DNA of 64,000 bases from Pteria penguin (lineage: Eukaryota > Mollusca > Bivalvia > Pterioida > Pteriidae). The notes beneath the pieces were generated by a model that saw only the letters and a list, made by a program, of their open reading frames with translations, was not told the DNA's origin and did no database searches. The position numbers were made by a program, and so were the translations under genes. Of this stretch, positions 1 to 12,424 are shown one piece after another (the stretch's first letter is position 1; each line of letters begins with the position of its first letter). The DNA lies in the NCBI GenBank assembly GCA_035048485.1, contig CM068581.1:4752930-4816929 (forward strand). Reading direction: 5' to 3'.

Positions 1-390
1 TCTCAGTTTATGGCGCTGGACCCTGCTTCCATGTCCTACTACGGGTTGATGGTGTTTCATTTCAAAATGCCCTAGTGACTATCTCTGATTGAGTCAAAGA
101 TAAGACCATGTGAATTGAAATTAGATAACAATATAATTATATTTCCGGAAATCCCTTGGTTTTATTGATATATTTAAATTTTGCACGTCCAAATATGGCA
201 CGGACATACATGTATAATACTAAAGACTGAAATATAAGAACCAACAACACATTACTAAACTCTGAATAAGTTGTATTTGGGTTTAAGAATATTTTACTGT
301 AATCATTGCGCACAAGTCAAAGGAAAATCAATCCCTATACTGTGTTTCTGGAAGTGTTTAATAAGGAACTGGAGTACTGATTAAAAGATA
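1..390. other. AT-rich intronic or upstream sequence, no feature recognised
   Basis: This precedes the first tandem array and lies upstream of the first recognisable SLC22 exon, so it is probably intron. The first 60 bases are open in one frame, but they do not resemble SLC22 and their possible donor gives the wrong phase for the exon at 1835. I therefore do not call an exon. Confidence 0.4.
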
Positions 391-1187
391 TCGTGAATAC
401 CATATCCCAAGTAATGTTATATAGTCAGAATAACAGAATATCGTGAATACCATATCCCCAGTAATGTTATATAGTCAGAATAACAGAATATCGTGAATAC
501 CATATCCCAAGTAATGTTATATAGTTAGAATAACACAATATCGTGAATACCATATCCCCAGTAATGTTATATAGTCAGAATAACAGAATATCGTGAATAC
601 CATATCCCAAGTAATGTTATATAGTTAGAATAACAGAATATCGTGAATGCCATATCCCAAGTAATGTTATATAGTCAGAATAACAGAATATCGTGAATAC
701 CATATCCCAAGTAATGTTATATAGTTAGAATAACAGAATATCGTGAATACCATATCCCCAGTAATGTTATATAGTTAGAATAACAGAATATCGGGAATAC
801 CATATCCCAAGTAATGTTATATAGTTAGAATAACAGAATATCGTGAATACCATATCCCCAGTAATGTTATATAGTTAGAATAACAGAATATCGTGAATAC
901 CATATCCCAAGTAATGTTATATAGTTAGAATAACAGAATATCGTGAATACCATATCCCAAGTAATGTTATATAGTTAGAATAACAGAATATCGTGAATAC
1001 CATATCCCAAGTAATGTTATATAGTTAGAATAACAGAATATTGTGAATATCATATCCCAAGTAATGTTATATAGTTAGAATAACAGAATATCGTGAATAC
1101 CATATCCCAAGTAATGTTATATAGTTAGAATAACAGAATATCGTGAATACCATATCCCCAGTAATGTTATAGGTAGAATAACAGAAT
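391..1187. repeat. 50-bp minisatellite, about 16 copies
   Basis: The word TCGTGAATACCATATCCC recurs every 50 bases from 391 to 1141. Copies differ mainly at two sites: CCCA or CCAA after CATATC, and AGTCAG or AGTTAG near the unit end. The last copy has a small deletion and runs into a SINE. There are no unique spacers, so this is a tandem satellite and not a spaced array. Confidence 0.95.
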
Positions 1188-1203
1188 ATCTCCAGTACAT
1201 ACG

Positions 1204-1384
1204 GGGGCAGGCATGGTGTAGTGGTTAAGCGCTTGGCTTGCGGCGCCGACGATCCGGGTTCGATTACCGGGTTGCGCCACTATGTTTAAGAGGTTGGTAA
1301 CCTCCTGCTTCCATGTCGCGATATAACTGAAATATTGTTGAAAGCGACGTAAAACACCAATCAACTAACTAACTAACTAACCAA
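1204..1384 (+). mobile_element. tRNA-derived SINE with 8-bp target duplication
   Basis: The head is tRNA-like, with an A-box-like TGGTGTAGTGG and a B-box-like GGGTTCGATTA. It is followed by a tail containing CTGAAATATTGTTGAAAGCG and ACGTAAAAC, and ends in a CTAA tetranucleotide tail. TACATACG occurs directly before (1196-1203) and after (1385-1392) the element, consistent with a target-site duplication. The tail resembles one shared by many mollusc SINE families (V-SINE or Meta-SINE type). Family assignment is from memory and uncertain. It sits at the edge of the 50-bp array. Confidence 0.85.
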
Positions 1385-1392
1385 TACATACG

Positions 1393-1834
1393 TGTATAAT
1401 AGGTATAACATAACAAGTGGCATTATTGGGACTTAGCGTCTCTGTAGACAAGGATAGTGTATGTCGGTTATCCAACCGTTAACAAGTCAGGCTAGGGCAT
1501 ACCGGTACAAAAAGGCAAGATACCATATAGGTGCCATTCATTTAACAAAGGAGATGCAATATCAACAAGTCTCTACTTGATGTAATTAGATTTTCACCTT
1601 ACAGTGGCCTACATATTTTCATTTAAGGCTCTAAGATTAATTACTACATCTAGCTCATTTGTATAAGTTCAGAATTGAAATTTTATGTATAAAAGTACAA
1701 ACACTCGAAGATAGGGCCTATTTAGAAGAGAAAGCATGTATGATTTCTAAGATTTGAGGCATCACACAGTAAGTCATTTGTAAATGTCGGCAATGATTGC
1801 ATACAGTTTATGCTGTACATATATAATCATTCAG
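1393..1834 (+). other. SLC22 intronic sequence ending in a splice acceptor
   Basis: AT-rich, with no coding signal. It ends in ATAATCATTCAG, the acceptor for the exon at 1835. Confidence 0.6.
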
Positions 1835-2323
1835 GTTTACATCCTTTGACGTTGACTCTATCCTTCATTGGTAAGACAAGTTCAGCAGCGGCCTTTGGGG
1901 TAATTTACATCTTCTCTGCTGAGCTGTACCCGACAGTTGTACGGAATGGAGCCATGGGCGCCAGTTCCTGTATTGCACGCTTCGGGGGCATGGCAGCGCC
2001 TTACATAGCACAAACAGTAAGAAAAGGATTAATTTGAACAAAATAACATATAGCCTAGAATTAAGTATAATTGTAAAGTTTTTGTAAAAGAAATGAACGG
2101 AGATGAACTTCAGGACCGTAAATTTCCTATCCGGAACACATGGGTTGGTTTCTTTTAATAGAAACACAAATCTGGTTACTGTTGCGTGATATAAAGAACC
2201 GACTCGTGTGCTCCGGACGGTAGTGTCATATGTAATATGGATAATTTTTTGATCAGTTACCATAGTCCTGGTAATTGATAAAAAAAATTATCCATATTAC
2301 ATATGACAGTAGGTTTCCTCCTG

Positions 2324-2359
<36 letters not shown>

Positions 2360-5300
2360 TATTTATTTTTATTTTTTTTTTTTTTTGTATTTTTTTTGTT
2401 TTTGTTTTGTTTTTTTATTAATTACCATAACAATTATGCCAGGTTTCTGTTGTAGACGCAATAGAGTATCATTAAAATTTACATTCTTTGCTGACAGTTT
2501 TAGACATATTTATCTATTTATATATGTATACACAGGGCGAAATTGTTGGTGGCAAGTTCGGACCAGCGGTACCTCTGATGATTTTTGGAGGAACTTCCTT
2601 CTTGGCAGGTGTGTTAACTATCTTCCTTCCTGAGACGCTGAATAGAAAGCTTCCAGAGACTATTGACGATGGCATACTGTTCGGAAGGTAGGCATCGGGG
2701 GGAATTTCCCTTTCTACGCGGCGTAGCATGATAATGGCTGATGTCAGTTAAAAGCGATCAGTGTGTTCAATATAATATGATAATGGCACGTAAACCGGAC
2801 ATGAGATATATCGAGGTCCCGAACAGTATTCATATCGTGTAATAATGGCATGTAAAACGAAAATGAGATATAAAGAGGTCCCGAGCAGTATTCATACCGT
2901 GTGATAATGGCACGTAAACCGGACATGAGATATATAGAGGTCCCAAGCAGTATTCATATCGTGTGATAATGGCATGTAAACCGGACATGAGATATAAAAA
3001 GGTCCCTAGCAGTATTCATATCGTGTGATAATGGCACGTAAACCGGACATGAGACATATAGAGGTCCCGAGCAATATTCATATCGTGTGATAATGGTACA
3101 TGTACCTAGACCGGACATGAGATATATAGAGGTCCCAAGCAGTATTCATATCGTGTGATAATGGCATGTAAACCGGACATGCGATATATAGAGGTCCCGA
3201 GCAGTATTCATATCGTGTAATAATGGCACGTAAACCGGACATGAGATATATAGAGGTCCCGAGCAGTATTCATATCGTGTGATAATGGCATGTAAACCAA
3301 ACATGAGATATATAGAGGTCCCGAGCAGTATTCATATCGTGTGATAATGGCATGTAAACCGGACATGAGATATAAAGATGTCCCCAAGCAGTATTCATAT
3401 CGTGTGATAATGGTACGTAAACCGGACATGAGACATATAGAGGTCCCGAGCAGTATTCATATCGTGTGATAATGGCACGTAAACCGGACATGAGATATAA
3501 AAAGGTCCCTAGCAGTATTCATATCGTGTGATAATGGCACGTAAACCGGACATGAGACATATAGAGGTCCAGAGCAGTATTCATATCGTGTGATAATGGT
3601 ACGTAAACCGAACATGAGATATATAGAGGTCCGAGCAGTATTCATATCTTGTGAAAATGGCACGTAAACCGGACATGAGATATAAAGAGGTCCAGAGCAG
3701 TATTCATATCGTGTGATAATGGCACGTAAACCGGATATGAGATATATAGAGGTCCGAGCAGTATTCATATCTTGTGATAATGGTACGTAAACCGGACATG
3801 AGATATAAAGATACCCCGAGCAGTATTCATATCGTGTGATAATGCTAGGTAAACCGGACATGAGATATATAGAGGTCCGAGCAGTAGTCATATCGTGTGA
3901 TAATGGTACGTAAACCGGACATGAGATATATAGAGGTCCGAGCAGTATTCATATCTTGTGATAATGGCACATAAACCGGACATGAGATATATAGAGGTCC
4001 CGAGCAGTATTCATATCATGTGATAATGGTACGTAAACCGGACATGAGATATATAGAGGTCCGAGCAGTATTCATATCGTGTGATAATGGTACGTGAACC
4101 GGACATGAGACATATAAAGAGGTCCCGAGCAGTATTCATATCGTGTGATAATGGTACGTAAACCGGACATGAGATATATAGAGGTCCGAGCAGTATTCAT
4201 ATCTTGTGATAATGGCACATAAACCGGACATGAGATATATAGAGGTCCCGAGCAGTATTCATATCATGTGATAATGGTACGTAAACCGGACATGAGATAT
4301 ATAGAGGTCCGAGCAGTATTCATATCGTGTGATAATGGTACGTGAACCGGACATGAGACATATAAAGAGGTCCCGAGCAGTATTCATATCGTGTGATAAT
4401 GGTACGTAAACCGGACATGAGACATATAGAGGTCCCGAGCAGTATTCATATGGTGTGATTATGGTACGTAAACCGGTTATGAAATATAAAGAGGTCCAGA
4501 GCAGTATTCATATCGTGTGATAATGGTACGTAAACGGACAAGAGATATATGGAGGTCCGAGCAGTATTCATATCTTGTGATAATGGCACGTAAACCGAAC
4601 ATGAGATATAAAGAGGTCCCGAGCAGTATTCATATCGTGTGATAATGGCACGTAAACCGGACATGAGACATAAAGATGTCCCGAGCAGAATTCATATCGT
4701 GTGATAATGGCATGTAAACCGGACATGAGATATAAAGATGTCCCGAGCAGTATTCATATCGTGTGATAATGGTACGTAAACCGGACATGAGACATATAGA
4801 GGTCCCGAGCAGTATTCATATCGTGTGATAATGGCACGTAAACCGGACATGAGATATAAAAAGGTCCCTAGCAGTATTCATATCGTGTGATAATGGCACG
4901 TAAACCGGACATGAGACATAGAGATCCAGAGCAGTATTCATATCGTGTGATAATGCTACGTAAACCGGACATGAGATATATAGAGGTCCGAGCAGTATTC
5001 ATTTCGTGTGATAATGGTACGTAAACCGGACATGAGATATAAAAAGGTCCCTAGCAGTATTCATATCGTGTGATAATGGCACGTAAACCGGACATGAGAC
5101 ATATAGAGGTCCAGAGCAGTATTCATATCGTGTGATAATGGTACGTAAACCGAACATGAGATATATAGAGGTCCGAGCAGTATTCATATCTTGTGAAAAT
5201 GGCACGTAAACCGGACATGAGATATAAAGAGGTCCAGAGCAGTATTCATATCGTGTGATAATGGCACGTAAACCGGATATGAGATATATAGAGGTCCGAG

Positions 5301-8300
5301 CAGTATTCATATCTTGTGATAATGGTACGTAAACCGGACATGAGATATAAAGATACCCCGAGCAGTATTCATATCGTGTGATAATGCTAGGTAAACCGGA
5401 CATGAGATATATAGAGGTCCGAGCAGTAGTCATATCGTGTGATAATGGTACGTAAACCGGACATGAGATATATAGAGGTCCGAGCAGTATTCATATCTTG
5501 TGATAATGGCACATAAACCGGACATGAGATATATAGAGGTCCCGAGCAGTATTCATATCATGTGATAATGGTACGTAAACCGGACATGAGATATATAGAG
5601 GTCCGAGCAGTATTCATATCGTGTGATAATGGTACGTGAACCGGACATGAGACATATAAAGAGGTCCCGAGCAGTATTCATATCGTGTGATAATGGTACG
5701 TAAACCGGACATGAGATATATAGAGGTCCGAGCAGTATTCATATCTTGTGATAATGGCACATAAACCGGACATGAGATATATAGAGGTCCCGAGCAGTAT
5801 TCATATCATGTGATAATGGTACGTAAACCGGACATGAGATATATAGAGGTCCGAGCAGTATTCATATCGTGTGATAATGGTACGTGAACCGGACATGAGA
5901 CATATAAAGAGGTCCCGAGCAGTATTCATATCGTGTGATAATGGTACGTAAACCGGACATGAGACATATAGAGGTCCCGAGCAGTATTCATATGGTGTGA
6001 TTATGGTACGTAAACCGGTTATGAAATATAAAGAGGTCCAGAGCAGTATTCATATCGTGTGATAATGGTACGTAAACGGACAAGAGATATATGGAGGTCC
6101 GAGCAGTATTCATATCTTGTGATAATGGCACGTAAACCGAACATGAGATATAAAGAGGTCCCGAGCAGTATTCATATCGTGTGATAATGGCACGTAAACC
6201 GGACATGAGACATAAAGATGTCCCGAGCAGAATTCATATCGTGTGATAATGGCATGTAAACCGGACATGAGATATAAAGATGTCCCGAGCAGTATTCATA
6301 TCGTGTGATAATGGTACGTAAACCGGACATGAGACATATAGAGGTCCCGAGCAGTATTCATATCGTGTGATAATGGCACGTAAACCGGACATGAGATATA
6401 AAAAGGTCCCTAGCAGTATTCATATCGTGTGATAATGGCACGTAAACCGGACATGAGACATAGAGATCCAGAGCAGTATTCATATCGTGTGATAATGCTA
6501 CGTAAACCGGACATGAGATATATAGAGGTCCGAGCAGTATTCATTTCGTGTGATAATGGTACGTAAACCGGACATGAGATATATAAAGGTCCGAGCAGTA
6601 TTCATATCTTGTGATAATGGTACGTAAACCGGACATGCGATATATAGAGGTCCCGAGCAGTATTCATATCGTGTGATAATGGTACGTAAACCGGACATGA
6701 GATATATAGAGGTCCGAGCGGTATTCATATCGTGTGATAATGGTACGTAAACCGGACATGAGACATATAAAGGTCCGAGCAGTATTCATATCGTGTGATA
6801 ATGGTACGTAAACCGGACATGAGACATATAGAGGTCCCGAGCAGTATTCATATCGTGTGATAATGGTACGTTAACCGGACATGAGATATATAGAAGTCTC
6901 GAGCAGTATTCATATCGTGTAATAATGGCACGTAAACCGGACATGAGACATAAAGATGTCCCGAGCAGAATTCATATCGTGTGATAATGCTACGTAAACC
7001 GGACATGAGATATATAGAGGTCCGAGCAGTATTCATATCTTGTGATAATGGTACGTAAACCGGACATGCGATATATAGAGGTCCCGAGCAGTATTCATAT
7101 CGTGTGATAATGGTACGTAAACCGGACATGAGATATATAGAGGTCCGAGCAGTATTCATATCGTGTGATAATGGTACCTAAACCCGACATGAGACATATA
7201 GAGGTCCCGAGCAGTATTTATATCGTGTGATAATGGTATGTAAACCGGACATGAGACATATAGAGGTCCGAGCAGTATTCATATCGTGTGATAATGGTAC
7301 GTAAACCGGACATGAGACATATAGAGGTCCCGAGCAGTATTCATATTGTGTGATAATGGTACGTAAACCGGACATGAGACATATAGAGGTCCCGAGCTGT
7401 ATTCATATCGTGTGATAATGGCACGTAAACCGGACATGTGATATATAGAGGTCCGAGCAGTATTCATATCGTGTAATAACGGTACGTAATCCGGACATGA
7501 GATATAAAGAGGTCCAGAGCAGTATTCATATCGTGTGATAATGGTACGTGAACCGGACATGAGATATATAGAGGTCCGAGCAGTATTCATATCATGTGAT
7601 AATGGTACGTAAACCGGACATGAGATATATAGAGGTCCGAGCAGTATTCATATCGTGTGATAATGGTACGTGAACCGGACATGAGACATATAAAGAGGTC
7701 CCGAGCAGTATTCATATCGTGTGATAATGGTACGTAAACCGGACATGAGACATATAGAGGTCCCGAGCAGTATTCATATGGTGTGATTATGGTACGTAAA
7801 CCGGTTATGAAATATAAAGAGGTCCAGAGCAGTATTCATATCGTGTGATAATGGTACGTAAACGGACAAGAGATATATGGAGGTCCGAGCAGTATTCATA
7901 TCTTGTGATAATGGCACGTAAACCGAACATGAGATATAAAGAGGTCCCGAGCAGTATTCATATCGTGTGATAATGGCACGTAAACCGGACATGAGACATA
8001 AAGATGTCCCGAGCAGAATTCATATCGTGTGATAATGGCATGTAAACCGGACATGAGATATAAAGATGTCCCGAGCAGTATTCATATCGTGTGATAATGG
8101 TACGTAAACCGGACATGAGACATATAGAGGTCCCGAGCAGTATTCATATCGTGTGATAATGGCACGTAAACCGGACATGAGATATAAAAAGGTCCCTAGC
8201 AGTATTCATATCGTGTGATAATGGCACGTAAACCGGACATGAGACATAGAGATCCAGAGCAGTATTCATATCGTGTGATAATGCTACGTAAACCGGACAT

Positions 8301-11300
8301 GAGATATATAGAGGTCCGAGCAGTATTCATTTCGTGTGATAATGGTACGTAAACCGGACATGAGATATATAAAGGTCCGAGCAGTATTCATATCTTGTGA
8401 TAATGGTACGTAAACCGGACATGCGATATATAGAGGTCCCGAGCAGTATTCATATCGTGTGATAATGGTACGTAAACCGGACATGAGATATATAGAGGTC
8501 CGAGCGGTATTCATATCGTGTGATAATGGTACGTAAACCGGACATGAGACATATAAAGGTCCGAGCAGTATTCATATCGTGTGATAATGGTACGTAAACC
8601 GGACATGAGACATATAGAGGTCCCGAGCAGTATTCATATCGTGTGATAATGGTACGTTAACCGGACATGAGATATATAGAAGTCTCGAGCAGTATTCATA
8701 TCGTGTAATAATGGCACGTAAACCGGACATGAGACATAAAGATGTCCCGAGCAGAATTCATATCGTGTGATAATGCTACGTAAACCGGACATGAGATATA
8801 TAGAGGTCCGAGCAGTATTCATATCTTGTGATAATGGTACGTAAACCGGACATGCGATATATAGAGGTCCCGAGCAGTATTCATATCGTGTGATAATGGT
8901 ACGTAAACCGGACATGAGATATATAGAGGTCCGAGCAGTATTCATATCGTGTGATAATGGTACCTAAACCCGACATGAGACATATAGAGGTCCCGAGCAG
9001 TATTTATATCGTGTGATAATGGTATGTAAACCGGACATGAGACATATAGAGGTCCGAGCAGTATTCATATCGTGTGATAATGGTACGTAAACCGGACATG
9101 AGACATATAGAGGTCCCGAGCAGTATTCATATTGTGTGATAATGGTACGTAAACCGGACATGAAATATATAGAGGTCCCGAGCAGTATTCATATCATGCA
9201 ATAATGGCACGTAAACCGGACATGAGATATATAGAGGTCCGAGCAGTATTCATATCGTGTAATAATGGAACGTAATCCGGACATGAGATATAAAGAGGTC
9301 CAGAGCAGTATTCATATCGTGTGATAATGGTACGTGAACCGGACATGAGATATATAGAGGTCCGAGCAGTATTCATATCTTGTGATAATGGCACGTAAAC
9401 CGGACATGCGATATATAGAGGTCCGAGCAGTATTCATATCGTGTAACAATGCTACGTAAACCGGACATGAGATATAAAGATGTCCCGAGCAGTATTCATA
9501 TCGTGTGATAATGCTACGTAAACCGGACATGAGATATATAGAGGTCCGAGCAGTATTCATATCGTGTGATAATGGTACGTAAACCGGACATGAGATATAT
9601 AGAGGTCCGAGCAGTATTCATATCTTCTGATAATGGCACGTAAACCGGACATGAGATATAAAGAGGTCCCGAGCAGTATTTATATCGTGTGATAATGGTA
9701 CGTAAACCGGACATGAGATATATAGAGGTCCCGAGCAGTATTCATATCGTGTGATAATGGTACGTAAACCTGACACGAGATATAAAGAGGTCCCGAGCAG
9801 TATTCATATCATGTAATAATGGCACGTAAACCGGACATGAGATATATAGAGGTCCGAGCAGTATTCATATCGTGTCATAATGGTACGTAAACCTGACACG
9901 AGATATATAGAGGTCCCGAGCAGTATTCGTAGTGTTGATAGTGTTCCATTATCTTTGTATACACGTGTTGAATATTTAGTATGATAGGTAAAGACTTTGT
10001 TATCATATTTAGTATGATAGGTAAAGACTTTGTTATCATATTTAGTATGATAGGTAAAGACTTTGTTATCATATTTTGTATGATAGGTAAAGACTTTGTT
10101 ATCATATTTAATATGATAGGTAAAGACTTTGTTATCATATTTTGTATGATAGGTAAAGACTTTGTTATCATATTTTGTATGATAGGTAACGACTTTGTTA
10201 TCATATTTAGTATGATAGGTAAAGACTTTGTTATCATATTTTGTATGATAGGTAAAGACTGTGTTATCATATTTAGTATGATAGGTAAAGACTTTGTTAT
10301 CATATTTAGTATGATAGGTAAAGACTTTGTTATCATATTTTGTATGATAGGTAAAGACTTTGTTATCATATTTTGTATGATAGATAAAGACTTTGTTATC
10401 ATATTCTGTATGATAGGTAAAGACTTTTTTATCATATTTAGTATGATAGGTGTATGATAGGTAAATACTTTGTTATCATATTTTGTATGATAGATAAAGG
10501 CTTTGTTATCATATTTAGTATGATAGGTAAAGACTTTGATATCATATTTAGTATGATAGGTAAAGACTTTGTTATCATATTTTGTATGATAGGTAAAGAC
10601 TTTATCATATTTTGTATGATAGGTAAAGACTTTGTTATCATATTTTGTATGATAGGTAAAGACTTTGTTATCATATTTTGTATGATAGGTAAAGACTTTA
10701 TCATATTTTGTATGATAGGTAAAGACTTTGTTATCATATTGTGTATGATAGGTAAAGACTTTGTTATCATATTGTGTATGATAGGTAAAGACTTTGTTAT
10801 CATATTTAGTATGATAGGTAAAGAATTTGTTATCATATTGTGTATGATAGGTAAAGACTTTGTTATCATATTGTGTATGATAGGTAAAGACTTTGTTATC
10901 ATATTTAGTATGATAGGTAAAGACTTTGTTATCATATTTTGTATGATAGGTAAAGACTTTGTTATCATATTTTGTATGATAGGTAAAGACTTTGTTATCA
11001 TATTTTGTGTGATAGGTAAAGACTTTGTTATCATATTCTGTATGATAGGTAAAGACTTTGTTATCATATTTAGTATGATAGATGTATGATAGGTCAAGAC
11101 TTTGTTATCATATTTTGTATGATAGATAAAGGCTTTGTTATCATATTGTGTATGATAAGTAAAGACTTTGTTATCATATTTAGTATGATAGGTAAAGACT
11201 TTGTTATCATATTTAGTATGACAGGTAAAGACTTTGTTATCATATTTAGTATGATAGGTAAAGACTTTGTTATCATATTGTGTATGATAGGTAAAGACTT

Positions 11301-12424
11301 TGTTATCATATTTTGTATGATAGGTAAAGACTTTGTTATCATATATTGTATGATAGGTAAAGACTTTGTTATCATATTTAGTATGATAGGTAAAGACTTT
11401 GTTATCATATTTAGTATGATAGGTAAAGACTTTGTTATCATATTTTGTATGATAGATAAAGACTTTGTTATCATATTGTGTATGATAGGTAAAGACTTTG
11501 TTATCATATTTTGTATGATAGGTAAAGACTTTGTTATCATACTTGTATCTTAATGGTTGTAAATAAATAATCACTAAACAACAAATTCTCTAGAACTCAG
11601 TTAAGTGCACCGAAAGAGCAATTCGACAAATTATTTCTCTTAAGTGATGCTCATATTGATACTAAGAAAGTCCGAAATAGCTATAGAGTAAACCAAATGG
11701 AGCGAACTTAGCTGCGCTCGAGAAGATAATCTAAAGTTATCATCTTTTTCCTACTGTTGAAAACAACATTGGCTATTATATGATGACACCGATCCTGAAT
11801 GGCACCAACAAATGGTAGTAAGCAATGACGCTGCCAGTGGTGATCTTGACGATATTTGGTTTCCTCGATATCGCCAGTATAAAACAATATCATACATTGT
11901 ACATGTATAATTTATAAAGCAAGCTTTCTTTATAACTTTATGTCATTACTGTTATGAGTAATGACATCATATTCCATTTATGGCGTTAATGATTTACAGA
12001 AGGAACCTATCCAGACTGTGACCGAGTAGAAAATATCCAGACTGTGACCGAGTACAAAATATCCAGAGTGTGACCGAGTACAAAATATCCAGAGTGTGAC
12101 CGAGTGGAAAATATCCAGACTGTGACCGAGTACAAAATATCCAGACTGTGACCGAGTACAAAATATCCAGAGTGTGACCGAGTACAAAATATCCAGACTG
12201 TGACCGACTACAAAATATCCAGACTGTGACCGAGTAGAAAATATTCATTAGTTTTATTCTATTTTATATCTTTATTTATTTATTAATTTTCCAGATCAAG
12301 TGACATCACAAAACACGAGAAAGATGAACAAAACGGGACAATAAATTCGGCATATACAGAGGACAATGGTATCCAGTTAAAAAGCATACAACGGACAGAC
12401 GAATCCTGTGACCGAATATCGTAA
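1835..12424 (+). CDS. SLC22-family organic ion transporter, C-terminal part (three exons)
   Basis: Exons are 1835-2016, 2536-2687 and 12295-12424, all with GT-AG borders and matching phases (0 between the first two; AG|A completing an Arg codon at the last). The first encodes a hydrophobic segment and the family motif ELYPTVVRN, followed by a small-residue-rich helix (GASSCIARFGGMAAPYIAQT). The second encodes the last membrane helix and the signature LPETLNRKLPETIDDG. The last encodes a hydrophilic cytoplasmic tail of about 42 residues ending in TAA at 12422-12424. Members of this major facilitator family move organic cations, anions or zwitterions across the plasma membrane. Substrate cannot be judged from this C-terminal third. 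Earlier exons lie upstream of the window. The last intron is 9.6 kb and almost entirely satellite DNA. Confidence 0.88.
2225..2307. repeat. Near-perfect 83-bp hairpin in SLC22 intron
   Basis: Arms of about 30 bases starting GTCATATGTAATATGG pair with the complement ending CCATATTACATATGAC. The loop contains a second small palindrome, TTACC...GGTAA. It could be a tiny foldback MITE. A poly-T tract follows. Confidence 0.85.
2325..2412. repeat. Poly-T and T-rich tract
   Basis: An uninterrupted run of more than 30 T is followed by T-rich sequence with occasional A or G, all within the SLC22 intron before the exon at 2536. Such tracts are prone to length errors in assembly. Confidence 0.9.
2762..9930. 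repeat. 62-bp minisatellite, about 115 copies, with higher-order duplications
   Basis: Units of 61-64 bases contain GTAAACCGGACATGAGATAT and CAGTATTCATATCGTGTGAT. The array fills 7.2 kb of the last SLC22 intron. Larger blocks are repeated almost unchanged: 3457-3891 recurs at 4999-5433 (offset 1542), 4446-4664 recurs at 5988-6206 (offset 1542) and again at 7774-7992 (offset 1786), and 6498-7375 recurs at 8284-9161 (offset 1786). A four-unit block of about 249 bases is also duplicated near 3900-4397. Open frames inside are repeat artefacts. Confidence 0.97.
9972..11545. repeat. 33-bp minisatellite, about 47 copies, each unit a potential hairpin
   Basis: The unit contains TATGATAGGTAAAGACTTTG followed by TTATCATA; TATGATA and TATCATA are complementary arms, so each copy can fold. 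The unit is 11 codons long and lacks stops in several frames on both strands, which produces uninterrupted frames of up to 378 codons that are not genes. Two related segments (about 10451 and 11083) suggest a block duplication of about 630 bp. Some copies are 30 bp. Confidence 0.96.
11546..12010. other. Short unique intronic stretch between two arrays
   Basis: This is the largest non-repetitive part of the last SLC22 intron. No coding signal was recognised. It contains a perfect 11-bp inverted repeat at 11940-11967 (ATGTCATTACT, six-base loop, AGTAATGACAT). Confidence 0.6.
12011..12244. repeat. 26-bp minisatellite, 9 copies, next to a splice acceptor
   Basis: CCAGACTGTGACCGAGTA recurs every 26 bases from 12011 to 12219, with single-base variants (AGAGTG for AGACTG). 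The array ends about 50 bases before the acceptor of the final SLC22 exon. Confidence 0.95.

Noticed and set aside
1..84. Possible upstream SLC22 exon
   Set aside because: The open frame does not resemble the family, and the candidate donor does not fit the phase of the next exon.
391..1187. Regularly spaced repeats resembling a CRISPR array
   Set aside because: The whole 50-bp unit repeats with no unique spacers, and the context is eukaryotic.
1204..1275. Possible tRNA gene
   Set aside because: The tRNA-like head is part of a SINE with a conserved tail and target duplication, and the cloverleaf is not convincing.
10438..11574. Long minus-strand frame of 378 codons and matching plus-strand frames
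   Set aside because: They are translations of a 33-bp tandem repeat without stops; the same bases are open on both strands and in several frames.
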